Assembly: GCF_014640815.1 (NCBI RefSeq) | Contig: NZ_BMHM01000004.1 | Span: forward strand, 463,975-527,974 | DNA: 64,000 nucleotides | Source of the DNA: Vreelandella lutescens | Lineage (GTDB): Bacteria > Pseudomonadota > Gammaproteobacteria > Pseudomonadales > Halomonadaceae | Direction: 5' to 3' | Shown here: positions 36,552 through 45,650 of the stretch, in pieces | Layout: each line of letters begins with the position of its first letter | How positions within the stretch are numbered: position 1 is the first letter of the stretch | Translations under genes and position numbers: made by a program | The notes under the pieces: generated by a model | Database searches by the model: none | Told to the model about the DNA's origin: nothing | What the model saw: only the letters and a program-made list of their open reading frames with translations

Positions 36552-38594
36552 TCAGGAGGGGCGTTGTTTATGATGTTGGGGGGCAGGTTCGTGCTGCTGA
36601 TCGAGGGTGAACTCTTGTACGAGCGCATTCAGTTCGGCAGACATCAGCACCATATCCTGGCTAATTTCCGTGATGCTACGCACGGAGTGAGCGTTGCGTG
36701 CACTGGCGGTATCGATGTCCCTAAGCGCGATGACGACCTGGTTGCTGGCGGTTTTTTGCTGCTGTGTGGAGAGTGAAATTTGCTGGGCAGCACTGCTGGT
36801 TTGGCTAGCCGCTTTTAAAACGGCTTCCAGGTCTTGGGTGGTGCTAATGCTTGCCTCAACGCCTTGCTCGATAGACGTAGCTCCTTTTTCGGAGGCCACC
36901 ACCAGGCGGTTAATCGCCTGCTGAATATCGTCGGTGTGTCCTTCGATCTCATGAGTGGAGTCGGTCACGCTATCGGCCAAGCGGCGTATCTCATTGGCCA
37001 CTACAGAAAAACGTCGGCCGGACTCCCCTGCGCTAGAGGCTTCTAGTGCCGCATTAAAAGCAATCAGCTTGGTTTGGGCGGCCAGTGTATTGATCAGCTC
37101 CATCACTTTACTGATCTGTTTGGACTTCGCGCCCAAGGTCATGATTTCCGTTAGGCTCTGTTCGCTGTCGCTGCGAATATCCTGCATTTTCGCCTGCAGT
37201 AGCTGCATGGCGGTGCTGCCTTTGCGGCTACGCTCCAGGGTTTGGTTGGCCACATCCACTACCGACTGTGAATGGTCAGCAATTTGCGTGGATGACGTGG
37301 AGAGCTCTTCCATTGTGGAAGTGATTTCGGCTACAGAAGAGGCCATTTCTTCCACCGAGGCCGCCATGGTTTGGTTGGCCTCATGGCGAATGTCGCCACC
37401 TTGAATGCCAGACAGCCCCGCTGTTTGCGCTAAGCGGTCGGCGACCTGAGTCAGCGCAAGCGCGTTGGTAGAGACGGCAGCGATAGCGCGCGAGAGCCGT
37501 TCCAGCAGCTGATTAGTTTGGTCAGCAAGGTCACCGAGCTCAGCACGGTCATCGGTTTCCACACGGCGAGAGAGGTCCAGGCTGTGGGTGATCTCTTTCA
37601 GCTGGCGCTGAAAACGGGTGAGTGGTCGAATCAGGCTGCCGGTTAACGGGTAGAGAAGAATCAGCCCTGCGATCAAAATCAGCAGGCCCAGCTCAATAGA
37701 GGTTAAGAAGCGGTCGCGAATACTCGTGGTGTACTCCTCTTTGGAGACTTCCACCATGAGAAAGCGCTGTAGCTCAGGTAGCCAGCGCGTAGTGACGAAA
37801 TAGCGTTGACCGTCGCGCTCTATTTCTCTGACGCGAAGCTCGCTGTCAGGGCGTAGCAGGGTGTCCGTTTCCTGGGCTTGTAGTTCTGAAATGTTCGTTT
37901 CGTTGCTAGTGATCAAAAATGCGCCTTCAGCGCTTAAGATCGATGCTCGCCCGGTTTCGCCTAGGCGGTAATCCTTAATGAGCTGAGCCATGCGTGATAG
38001 GTTAAGTCCTGCACCCGCGACCACCACCGGCAACCCATTAGCCGCGTTTTCATCCCCACGAAAGTTAACAAATACAAAGGCCTCTTCAGGAGAAAAATTG
38101 TCGCTGTCTAAATTGAGATTGTGCCCGACGTTGCTATCGATGAACTGATAGTACCAATCATCATCCCCGCCTGACCGCTGTAACGGGCGCTGTAAAAATT
38201 CGCCGTCACGGTATTGAAAGTAAACGCTGCGCCCTTGGGCTTGAGCCGCGATAAATAAGAGTTCGGTATCTAGCTGATGCATCAGGCGTTCTAGGTAGCG
38301 CGCTATATCGGGCTGCTGGGCATCAGGAAAGCCATTTTGTACCCACTGCTCAATAAAATAGCTGTTGGCCAACCCTTCAGACACCGCCAAGGCGGGGCTT
38401 AAACGCAGGTTGATACGGTTAGCGAGACCTTCTACTTGGGCAGGAAGCTCGACGTTCAGCAGGTTGTCCAGACGTGCCTGGCTATGTGTGCGTGCTTGTA
38501 AGTACAGCGCCAAGAGCATGGCCAGGGCCAGCACCGTGCCGAACGAGATAAACAGTCGTAGCCGTAATGGCAGGGATTTCCAGCGCGCTGTCAT
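36552..38594 (-). CDS. Methyl-accepting receptor with Cache-type periplasmic domain
   Basis: 680 residues. First transmembrane helix about 12-30, a large periplasmic region about 31-290 of Cache character (LGETGRASILSAEGAFLIT), second helix about 300-320, HAMP (LIRPLTRFQRQLKEI), and a long coiled-coil signalling domain. The hairpin tip lies around LINTLAAQTKLIAFNAALEASSAGESGRRF. It is the only receptor of the operon and heads it, 10 bases before cheB. The ligand is unknown. The tip departs from the chemotaxis consensus (TNLLALNA becomes TKLIAFNA), consistent with a separate, non-flagellar pathway. Confidence 0.9.
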   Translation of the reverse strand: MTARWKSLPLRLRLFISFGTVLALAMLLALYLQARTHSQARLDNLLNVELPAQVEGLANRINLRLSPALAVSEGLANSYFIEQWVQNGFPDAQQPDIARYLERLMHQLDTELLFIAAQAQGRSVYFQYRDGEFLQRPLQRSGGDDDWYYQFIDSNVGHNLNLDSDNFSPEEAFVFVNFRGDENAANGLPVVVAGAGLNLSRMAQLIKDYRLGETGRASILSAEGAFLITSNETNISELQAQETDTLLRPDSELRVREIERDGQRYFVTTRWLPELQRFLMVEVSKEEYTTSIRDRFLTSIELGLLILIAGLILLYPLTGSLIRPLTRFQRQLKEITHSLDLSRRVETDDRAELGDLADQTNQLLERLSRAIAAVSTNALALTQVADRLAQTAGLSGIQGGDIRHEANQTMAASVEEMASSVAEITSTMEELSTSSTQIADHSQSVVDVANQTLERSRKGSTAMQLLQAKMQDIRSDSEQSLTEIMTLGAKSKQISKVMELINTLAAQTKLIAFNAALEASSAGESGRRFSVVANEIRRLADSVTDSTHEIEGHTDDIQQAINRLVVASEKGATSIEQGVEASISTTQDLEAVLKAASQTSSAAQQISLSTQQQKTASNQVVIALRDIDTASARNAHSVRSITEISQDMVLMSAELNALVQEFTLDQQHEPAPQHHKQRPS

Positions 38595-38877
38595 TATCGC
38601 TATTGCTCCAAGTGAGACGAAAACTCTAGTAAAGAGGGTGAGATCTACTACGCTTTTGAGCGGCGCATTAAGTCATTACCAACTAAGGCATGATAGCAAC
38701 GATTTCAGCGGCTTTTAGGGGGAGTGTCTACTATTTACACCAACGCTTTTCCGGCGCAATGAATTTCTTTGTACAAACGTTGTTCATAAGCTCATATGTG
38801 AGCCAATATTTTGACAAAAGTGATACATGCAAGTAGCCTATTACCCAAATGGAACGATGATTTGCTAAGGAAGCATC
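38595..38877. promoter_or_regulatory. Divergent region between the chemosensory operon and the 38,878 gene
   Basis: For the plus strand, TTGACA (38811-38816) and TAGCCT (38834-38839) are 17 bases apart and could be a sigma-70 promoter. The palindrome GCTCA-TATG-TGAGC (38790-38803) lies 7 bases upstream of the -35 and may be an activator site. I found no clear promoter for the receptor gene. Confidence 0.45.
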
Positions 38878-39837
38878 ATGTTGTCACTGACCTCACCCAC
38901 CATTCTTACTGTGTTACGCGGTATTTCATCCCGTTTCAGCAGTAGCCAGAGCGATATGCTTCCTGCTGCAGGTACGCCTGAGCGAGATAGCTTTGTGTAC
39001 GCGGTAAAAAACTTCTTTGGATTAACAGACGATGTTGTGCTGTCTGATTCATCGATTACGTTAGAAGAGTGGGCTGATGCGTTAAGTGAGTGCGGTGGTA
39101 TAACGCATCTCCATCTGTTCGAGCATGCTGAAGGTGGAGCGTTTAGCCATCAGTTACAGCGCCAGCATCGCTATAGTGAAGCCTCGCTGATGCAGGAAGC
39201 AGAGGCGTTGAAAACGCTGCTCGTCGGCGATGCTCAACCCAGCCGCACCGTGGTGAGCTGGCTGTCGGCGCAGAGCGCTACGGGGTTCATGCTGGGAGCG
39301 CTATTGCCGCAACTAGCCAATTGGCAGTCCCGTTCGCTGTTTGACCATGCCAACGCGCTATGGGAGCTCAATGCGGGCGACATTATGGTCACCAGCGAAG
39401 ATCGCTGGCGTCAATTAGCGCAGCGGTTGCCCTCGTTGCCGATGAATATGACGGCCGTAGCGACATCTCCATTAGATAAGCACACCTACCGTGCGCTATT
39501 GGCGAAAGGCGTTGCTCATATTATTGAACTGCACTGTCAGCCAGGTTTTGGCATTTTGGCAGCGCGACGCTCCCGGCAGGCCCCGTTCGAACTACTGTCG
39601 CACTGGCATCCAACCGAGAGCGACGACTACCTGCTGAAGCTGATCAAGGGTGCTGTTCCTGAAGAGGTGCAGTTAGTTCGACGCTTGCGCTGGGTAGGCG
39701 CACGCCACTTTCTGCCGAGCGATGGTGCTGAGACGTTTGAACAACGTTCGCTTGCGATTGAAAGCGGCTTGCTAAGTGAGTCTCCTGCATGGCGTGTGCC
39801 CTTTCACGACGCTCGGCCTGGGGCAAGCGCTGCTTAA
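38878..39837 (+). CDS. Uncharacterised protein resembling a reduced adenylate-forming enzyme
   Basis: 319 residues; AAGGAAGC precedes the ATG. The middle and C-terminal parts resemble acyl-adenylate-forming enzymes: AGDIMVTSEDRWRQLAQRLP, then a strand-turn with TSPLDKHTYRALLAKG and a segment where the family has its YGSTE(T) motif but this protein has ELHCQPGFGILAARR, and PFELLSHWHP. The SGTTGxPK P-loop is missing (SAQSATGFMLGALLP stands in that place) and so is the C-terminal catalytic lysine domain. It therefore looks like a shortened, probably catalytically changed relative. It stands alone with its own promoter. The family call is tentative. Confidence 0.5.
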   Translation: MLSLTSPTILTVLRGISSRFSSSQSDMLPAAGTPERDSFVYAVKNFFGLTDDVVLSDSSITLEEWADALSECGGITHLHLFEHAEGGAFSHQLQRQHRYSEASLMQEAEALKTLLVGDAQPSRTVVSWLSAQSATGFMLGALLPQLANWQSRSLFDHANALWELNAGDIMVTSEDRWRQLAQRLPSLPMNMTAVATSPLDKHTYRALLAKGVAHIIELHCQPGFGILAARRSRQAPFELLSHWHPTESDDYLLKLIKGAVPEEVQLVRRLRWVGARHFLPSDGAETFEQRSLAIESGLLSESPAWRVPFHDARPGASAA

Positions 39838-39861
39838 GTAGCGCATAGCCAAACAACCGAT

Positions 39862-41025
39862 CTATAAAATGGCGTGGGGAATAAAGCACGACGTATCTTT
39901 AGTAATACGCCCCACGTCTTCTCGAATGCCCATACCGCAGGCGCGGTCGCCTACTACCCAGCTGCCTATCAATGCGTGTTTGTCACCAAAGCGCGGCAGT
40001 GGGTGGTACGCTTGGCGTATCCATGGGCTATCGGTGTAAGGCCCGCCTACACTTTCTTGCTGCCCAGTTGGCGTTACCAAACTGATATTGCTCCCTTCCC
40101 GTGAGAAAAACGGCTTGCGCACCCAGCCTGGATCCAGCGGCGAGTGGATGTCTTTCTCAAAAAATGCCGGCAGCAGATTCGGGTGCCCTTCAAACTCTTC
40201 CCACAGCAGCGGCAAAATTCCCTTGTTGGAAAGTACGGCTTTCCAGGGTGGCTCAAACCAGTGGGTGTTGAGCTGCGTCACTGCCTCACCAAATTCTTCT
40301 ACCGCCATCTCCTCCCACGGGTAGAGCTTAAACAGCGCGGTGATGGGTTGGTCGTCTAGATCAACAAAGTGCTCGACTCCCTGCGCAACGCCAATGTCTT
40401 CGATGTAAATAAACGGCGCCTGTAAGCCTGCCTGCAGGGCGATATCCTGCAAGTAGCTAACCGTGGCGCGCTCCTCGTCGCTGCCTTTTACACAGGAGAA
40501 GTAGAGGGTGCGGTTTTCCAAGCGGTCGCCCAGATGCGCCATGGCATTGAGCAGGCGCTCTTGAATCGAGTTGTACTGGTCGGCATGGCGGGGCAGGATG
40601 CCTTGCTCAATGGCCTGCTCCAGCCATACCCACTGGAAAAAGCCCGCTTCATAAAGCGAGGTGGGCGTGTCGTAATTCAGCTCTAAAAGCTTCGCGGGGC
40701 CGTTGCCAGAATAGGCAAAGTCCATGCGCCCATAGAGCGGCGGCTGCCCGGTTCGCCAGGAGTGGTGGATGATGTCCCACATATGCTCAGGAATCGCGAG
40801 GCGCTGCATTAAGGCATTGGAATGGCAGACCTTATCGACCAGCTCCATACACATCTCGTGCAGGGCTTCGGTAGGCGCTTCGATCTCTTGCTCCACCTGC
40901 TCCAGGGTAAACTGGTAGTAGGCGTTCTCTTTCCAGTAAGGTTCGCCATCAATGGTATGGAAGTGAAACCCCAGCTCTTTGGCCAGGGTTTTCCATTGCG
41001 GGCGTTCAGGAACGTTGATTCGCAG
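39862..41025 (-). CDS. Glutathionylspermidine synthase family ATP-grasp protein (YgiC/YjfC type)
   Basis: 387 residues from ATG 41025, which has GGAG 5-6 bases upstream; the frame is open to 41061 but that would overlap the preceding gene. Family features: YWKENAYYQFTLEQVEQIE-like start region, RMDFAYSGNGPAKLLELNYDTPTS and LYPWEEMAVEEFG, then KPFFSREGSNI. The C-terminal part has GSWVVGDRACGMGIRED. Homologues ligate amines to peptides with ATP, but the YgiC/YjfC group lacks the amidase half and has no assigned substrate. The adjacent YgiB- and YjfL-type genes form the same trio as in E. coli. Confidence 0.87.
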   Translation of the reverse strand: MRINVPERPQWKTLAKELGFHFHTIDGEPYWKENAYYQFTLEQVEQEIEAPTEALHEMCMELVDKVCHSNALMQRLAIPEHMWDIIHHSWRTGQPPLYGRMDFAYSGNGPAKLLELNYDTPTSLYEAGFFQWVWLEQAIEQGILPRHADQYNSIQERLLNAMAHLGDRLENRTLYFSCVKGSDEERATVSYLQDIALQAGLQAPFIYIEDIGVAQGVEHFVDLDDQPITALFKLYPWEEMAVEEFGEAVTQLNTHWFEPPWKAVLSNKGILPLLWEEFEGHPNLLPAFFEKDIHSPLDPGWVRKPFFSREGSNISLVTPTGQQESVGGPYTDSPWIRQAYHPLPRFGDKHALIGSWVVGDRACGMGIREDVGRITKDTSCFIPHAIL

Positions 41026-41048
41026 CATAGCGGCTCCGCAACGAGTGG

Positions 41049-41657
41049 CTAGGATCCCCAAGAGGCAGAGCGTGTACCCAGGCCGCGCCGAGTGGCCGCT
41101 TGGCGGCTTTGTACCACGGAGCTGCGCATGGCGTCATTACGCTGATTAACGCGCTGGGTTGCTTGGCTGGTGGCCGTGTTCCAGTTGCCCTGGTTTTGGC
41201 GGTTGCGATAGACCGGCTCTTGGTACACGCGCTCAAACGAGCGCCCTCGGCTGGTGTTCGCCAGCATATTGCCGACCATATAGCCCATCATAGCGGGCAT
41301 AAACCAACCCCCGCCGCCGCCCGAGGCCTGGGCTTGCTCGTCGGTGGGTGCCGCGCAGGCCCCTTCGCCGTGTTCGGCTTCGCAGGCTTCCAGGGTATCG
41401 AAGCGCGGCACAGACTCCAGAGAGGCATCGTAGGCCTCCTCGCAGGCGCTGCGGGTGTATACGTTGGCCGCCACGCAATCTTCAACGCTTTGAAAGCTTT
41501 GCGGCTCATCAAAGCGCACGTCGGTTAAGTGCTCATCTTCCGCTGGCTGGGTGCAGGCGGTTAAGCCAAAGGCACTGGCTCCCATCATCGCAAGTGATAG
41601 GCGCGCGCTGCGTTTGCGGCGTGGCAGGTGAGTAGGGTGAGTCTGCTTTTCCATCAT
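41049..41657 (-). CDS. DUF1190 (YgiB/YjfM) lipoprotein
   Basis: 202 residues. A positively charged N terminus and hydrophobic stretch end in a lipobox (GLTAC), so it is probably an outer-membrane or periplasmic lipoprotein. The DUF1190 core contains paired cysteines (VEDCVAANVYTRSACEEAY; FDTLEACEAEHGEGACA), followed by a glycine-rich segment (ASGGGGGWFMPAMMGYMVGNML). The C-terminal part is rich in Arg, Gln and Asn. It lies between the YjfL-type and YgiC-type genes, conserved neighbours in many proteobacteria. The function is unknown. Confidence 0.85.
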   Translation of the reverse strand: MMEKQTHPTHLPRRKRSARLSLAMMGASAFGLTACTQPAEDEHLTDVRFDEPQSFQSVEDCVAANVYTRSACEEAYDASLESVPRFDTLEACEAEHGEGACAAPTDEQAQASGGGGGWFMPAMMGYMVGNMLANTSRGRSFERVYQEPVYRNRQNQGNWNTATSQATQRVNQRNDAMRSSVVQSRQAATRRGLGTRSASWGS

Positions 41658-41666
41658 GGCGCTCCG

Positions 41667-42080
41667 TTACCAGGTCATTGAGGCCGCGTTAATCAAGCCC
41701 ACGGCAATCGAGATGCTGCCCACCAGCGTGCCGTAAGCCTGATGACCTTCGGTGATGTGCTGGGACAAACTCTCTCCCTGACGGCGCAGGAACAGTTTCA
41801 AGCCAAAGAACGTGGCGATTTGTACGCCGAAGGCCACCACGCCCCACAGAATAAAATCGATATAGCTAATGGAGTGAGCCATGGCGCTGTAAAGCGGCAG
41901 GGTAAAACCCAAGATAGAGCCACCGTAGGCGGTGGCTGCCGCCGCATTGCCTGCTCGAATCAGCGCCCACTCATGGTGGGGCGTCAGGCGGCTATAGCAG
42001 TACATAAAGGCCACCAGCAGCGCGAGCGCGCCCAGCAGGTAGGCGAAGAAAGACGGTAATCCCTGTAAATAGTGCAGCAT
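41667..42080 (-). CDS. DUF350 (YjfL-type) inner-membrane protein
   Basis: 137 residues from ATG 42080 (MLHYLQGLPSFFAYLL), close to the 132 residues usual for YjfL; the frame is open to 42140. Four transmembrane helices are visible, arranged as two similar pairs (AYLLGALALLVAFMYCYSRL; AATAYGGSILGFTLPLYSAM; IDFILWGVVAFGVQIATFF; YGTLVGSISIAVGLINAA). AAGG lies about 12 bases upstream, so the start is not certain. It is the first gene of the trio with the DUF1190 lipoprotein and ATP-grasp gene. Confidence 0.8.
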   Translation of the reverse strand: MLHYLQGLPSFFAYLLGALALLVAFMYCYSRLTPHHEWALIRAGNAAAATAYGGSILGFTLPLYSAMAHSISYIDFILWGVVAFGVQIATFFGLKLFLRRQGESLSQHITEGHQAYGTLVGSISIAVGLINAASMTW

Positions 42081-42383
42081 GGCGATGGGCATCCTTGTAG
42101 TTAATGACGTGTGGTCAATAAGCAGTCGACATTGTGACATAGCTTAGCGGAGTAGCGAGAATCGCAGGCTGTGTTTCTTTATGTTGTTTTTCTTGTGGTT
42201 AAAAAACGTCTTTTTAATATTTTTATGCGACTAAAGGCTAATAGATGAAACGTGTCACCTGCTTAGAATCCCGCGATGCTTGGTATTTTTACCTAAATTC
42301 ACCGTGTCGTATCGCTTGATACCGCTCTTCGTGCCTGTGTTAGGCACCGCTTCAAATGCGACCGCATCGAAGGACTCACCCCC
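42081..42383. promoter_or_regulatory. Divergent region upstream of the SSS symporter, with two leader hairpins
   Basis: This 303-base gap holds an AT-rich tract (42170-42250) likely to contain promoters. Two small perfect hairpins lie shortly before the symporter start: GTATC-GCTT-GATAC (42309-42322) and GTGCCT-GTGTT-AGGCAC (42331-42347). No known riboswitch core was recognised. Confidence 0.4.
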
Positions 42384-43982
42384 ATGCATGCCCTAACCCT
42401 GGCATCGTTTCTGTTCTTTACGGGCCTGGTGGCCTTTGTCACCTGGCGCATCACGCGCCGCGACGACCACCGCAGCACCAGTGGCTATTTTCTAGCGGGC
42501 CGCACGCTCACGTTTCCGCTGATTGCAGCTTCTATGCTGATGACCAATCTCTCTACCGAGCAAATGGTGGGGTTGAACGGGTCCGCGTTTACCGATGGTT
42601 TAAGCGTGATGGCCTGGGAAGTAATTGCCGTGATTGCGCTGGTGGCGCTGGCGCTGTTCTTCCTGCCGCGCTTTTTGAAAAGCGGCATCGCCACGCTGCC
42701 GCAACTGCTGGCGATTCGCTTTGATACAGGCACGCAGCTGATCGCTAACGTTATCTTTCTGATTGCTTATGCAGTGGTGCTACTGCCGATCATCCTCTAC
42801 TCCGGGGCCATCGGTCTTCAGGGCATGCTGGACTTACAGGGCCTGACCGGCATTGAGTCCAATACCGCGCTGCTCTGGGCGACCGTGTGGGCGGTGGGGC
42901 TGATTGGTGCGGTCTACGCGCTGTTTGGCGGCCTGCGTACCGTAGCGGTATCAGATACCCTCAACGGGGTAGGCCTGTTGATTGGCGGTTTCGTGATTGT
43001 TTACTTCGGCTTACAGGCGGTCAGCGGCGGCACCGGTGTGATGGAAGGCTGGAGCATCTTGAAAGAGAGCGACCCCAGCAAATTCAACTCCATGGGCGGC
43101 CCGGAACAGCAGGTGCCGTTCTCAACCATCTTTACCGGCGTGCTGCTGCTGCACCTCTTCTACTGGACCACCAACCAGCAAATTATTCAGCGCACCTTTG
43201 CCGCCAAGAACCTGGCTGAAGGCCAAAAAGGCGTACTGCTCACCGGTTTCTTCAAGCTACTGGGGCCGCTGTACCTGGTACTGCCCGGTATCATTGCGTA
43301 CCACCTGTATGCCGACCAGGGTATTCGCGCCGACGAAGCGTATGGCCACTTGGTATTCAACGTGCTGCCGCCTTACCTGACGGGCTTCTTTGCCGCCGTG
43401 ATGGTTGGGGCCATTCTCTCTTCGTTTAACTCCGCGCTGAACAGCACCACGACGATCTTCAGTCTGGGCATCTATAAAGGCGTGCTGAAAAAAGATGCCA
43501 CGGAAGAGCAGGTGGTGAAATCCGGTAAGGTGTTTGGCTGGATTATGGCGGTCAGCACCATGATCATTGCGCCGCTGCTGGCGGGGCAGGATAGCCTGTT
43601 CGGCTATCTGCAGAAGATGAACGCGATCTACTTCATCCCGATTCTCGCCGTGGTGCTGGTAGGCCTGCTGACGAAGCGCGTACCGCCCATGGCTGCGAAA
43701 GTAGCGCTGGTAGGTGGCTGTTTGCTGATTGCGGCGGGCTACTTCGTGCCGCCGTTCAACAAACTGCCCATGGTAATGCACGAGTTCCACTTCGTCGCGG
43801 CGGTGTTTGTGCTGCTGGTGGCGGTGATGCTGGTGATCGGTAAGCTGCGCCCCCGCGCTACGGACTGGGTGCAGGAAGACTCCGGCGATGTCGACCTCAC
43901 CCCCTGGAAAGGCGCTTTGCCCACCGGTATCGTGCTGGTGGTTTTGGTGGTGATCATGTACGCCTCCTTTGCAGGCGGCTAG
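42384..43982 (+). CDS. Sodium:solute symporter (SSS family)
   Basis: 532 residues with about 13-14 transmembrane helices of the SSS/SLC5 type. The opening [19 protein letters not shown] is followed by the [20 protein letters not shown] motif and [17 protein letters not shown]. The sodium-site helix region has [30 protein letters not shown] lies 9 bases before the ATG. The family moves sugars, amino acids or organic acids with Na+. Overall character is closest to the sugar-type (SglT/YidK-like) members, but no sugar genes are adjacent, so the substrate remains open. Confidence 0.88.
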   Translation: MHALTLASFLFFTGLVAFVTWRITRRDDHRSTSGYFLAGRTLTFPLIAASMLMTNLSTEQMVGLNGSAFTDGLSVMAWEVIAVIALVALALFFLPRFLKSGIATLPQLLAIRFDTGTQLIANVIFLIAYAVVLLPIILYSGAIGLQGMLDLQGLTGIESNTALLWATVWAVGLIGAVYALFGGLRTVAVSDTLNGVGLLIGGFVIVYFGLQAVSGGTGVMEGWSILKESDPSKFNSMGGPEQQVPFSTIFTGVLLLHLFYWTTNQQIIQRTFAAKNLAEGQKGVLLTGFFKLLGPLYLVLPGIIAYHLYADQGIRADEAYGHLVFNVLPPYLTGFFAAVMVGAILSSFNSALNSTTTIFSLGIYKGVLKKDATEEQVVKSGKVFGWIMAVSTMIIAPLLAGQDSLFGYLQKMNAIYFIPILAVVLVGLLTKRVPPMAAKVALVGGCLLIAAGYFVPPFNKLPMVMHEFHFVAAVFVLLVAVMLVIGKLRPRATDWVQEDSGDVDLTPWKGALPTGIVLVVLVVIMYASFAGG

Positions 43983-44030
43983 GCTCTGTCTGAAAACTGG
44001 CTACGCTCGCCGACTTTTCAGGCAGAGCCT
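43981..44030 (+). terminator. Terminator-like hairpin after the SSS symporter
   Basis: The 16-base arms 43981-43996 and 44015-44030 pair with a single G-U. The left arm includes the stop codon of the symporter gene. There is no strong T-run after it, so it may work together with the next hairpin. Confidence 0.6.
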
Positions 44031-44065
44031 AATCACGCCAGCGTTTAAAAGCAGCGTTCGAGAAT

Positions 44066-44102
44066 AACAGCCACGCCCCGCTCTGCGGGGCGTGGCTGTT
44101 TT
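44066..44102. terminator. Bidirectional terminator between the SSS symporter and matB
   Basis: A perfect 16-bp stem (44066-44081 against 44085-44100) with loop TCT, with T-runs outside both arms. It serves the convergent symporter and malonate operons. Confidence 0.9.
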
Positions 44103-44126
44103 GGGTGGGGCGTTTTAACGAATCGG

Positions 44127-45650
44127 CTAAGCGGCGTGGTAGGTGGTGTCGAAGCGTTTGCGCAGCTCGTTCTTTTGCACTTTGCCCATGGTGTTGCGCG
44201 GCAGCGAGTCGACAAAGAAGACCCGCTTCGGCTGTTTGTACTTGGCCAGCCGCCCCTCTAGATGATTCAGAATGGCGGCTTCATCCACCTGTTCCCCTGG
44301 TTGGGGCACCACTACAGCAGTGACGCCTTCGCCAAAGTCGGGGTGGGGCAGGCCAATCACGGCAGACTCTGCCACCTGAGGCAGCTCATCAATCACCTGC
44401 TCGACCTCTTTGGGGTAGACGTTATACCCGCCGGAAATCACCAAGTCTTTATCCCGACCCACGATATGCACGTAGCCCTGCTCATCCACCATGGCGAGAT
44501 CGCCGGTGATGAAAAAGCCATCTTCCAAAAGCTCTTCGCGGGTTTTTTCCGGCATGCGCCAGTAACCAATAAACACGTTAGGGCCACGAATCTGCAGCAT
44601 ACCAATCTCACCCTGCGGCACCTCTTCGCCGGTTTCCCGGCTGGTAATGCGCATTTCAACGCCGGGTAGCGGCATGCCCACGGTGCCTGCTCGGCGTGCC
44701 CCGGTGTAGGGGTTAGAGATGTTCATATTGGTTTCGGTCATGCCGTAGCGCTCAAGAATGGCGTGGCCGGTTTTGGCTTCAAAGGTTTCGTGGGTTTCTG
44801 CGGTGAGCGGTGCCGAGCCTGACACAAATAGCCGCATATGGGCGGTGATCTCGGGGGTCAGGCGCGGGTCTTGAACCAGACGGGTATAGAACGTCGGTAC
44901 GCCCATCATCACGCTGCCTTTAGGCAGCTCATCGAAAATCACATCGGCATCGAATTTGGGCAGAAAACACATGCTGGCCCCGGCCATCAGCGTGACGTTG
45001 CACGCCACGAACAGGCCGTGGGTATGAAAAATAGGCAGCGCGTGGATCAGCCTGTCTTCAGCGCTAAAGTGCCAAGACGAGACCAGCGTTTCCGCGTTAG
45101 AGGCTAGGTTACGATGGGTCAGCATCGCGCCTTTTGAGCGGCCTGTCGTGCCCGAGGTGTATAGAATCGCTGCCAAATCTCGCTCGCCCAGCGTGACGAT
45201 GTCGTCTCTGGGGTCACTTTGCTGCGCTTTCTCCATCAGGCTGCCATCGGCATCGGTGCCTAAGGTTTCGACCGCCGGGCAGCCGGTATCGCGGGCAATG
45301 GCGCGGGCGGTGTCGATGTCTGAAGGCCTGCACACGAATAGCGCGGGCTCGGCGTCTTTCAAGAAATAGCGGATCTCATCGCCGGTATAGCCGGTATTGA
45401 GCGGTAAATAGACGCCGCCGATACGCAGGCAGGCGAGGTAGAGCAAAATGGCTTCCGGGCTTTTATCCACCTGCACCGCCACGCGGTCGCCTACGTTCAC
45501 GCCTAGCGCGGTCAGCGCACCGGCCAACTGGGCACTTTCATTCAGCGCGTCTTGGTAACTGTAGTGGCGGCCCTCACGGGTGGTAATAAAGGGGGCGTTG
45601 CCACGCTCGCGCATGCGCGCGGCAAAGGTATCAAATAAGTTGTGGTTCAT
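44127..45650 (-). CDS. matB: Malonyl-CoA synthetase (MatB)
   Basis: 507 residues of the adenylate-forming family. The ATP-binding loop is YTSGTTGRSKGAML; further core motifs are YGMTETN, TGDLAMVDEQGY and GRDKDLVISGGYNVYP, and the catalytic lysine lies in PRNTMGKVQKNEL. It makes malonyl-CoA from malonate, CoA and ATP. The frame continues open to 46073, but ATG 45650 overlaps the malonyl-CoA decarboxylase stop by 4 bp and gives the normal family length, so the longer reading is rejected. It is last in the malonate operon. Confidence 0.92.
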   Translation of the reverse strand: MNHNLFDTFAARMRERGNAPFITTREGRHYSYQDALNESAQLAGALTALGVNVGDRVAVQVDKSPEAILLYLACLRIGGVYLPLNTGYTGDEIRYFLKDAEPALFVCRPSDIDTARAIARDTGCPAVETLGTDADGSLMEKAQQSDPRDDIVTLGERDLAAILYTSGTTGRSKGAMLTHRNLASNAETLVSSWHFSAEDRLIHALPIFHTHGLFVACNVTLMAGASMCFLPKFDADVIFDELPKGSVMMGVPTFYTRLVQDPRLTPEITAHMRLFVSGSAPLTAETHETFEAKTGHAILERYGMTETNMNISNPYTGARRAGTVGMPLPGVEMRITSRETGEEVPQGEIGMLQIRGPNVFIGYWRMPEKTREELLEDGFFITGDLAMVDEQGYVHIVGRDKDLVISGGYNVYPKEVEQVIDELPQVAESAVIGLPHPDFGEGVTAVVVPQPGEQVDEAAILNHLEGRLAKYKQPKRVFFVDSLPRNTMGKVQKNELRKRFDTTYHAA

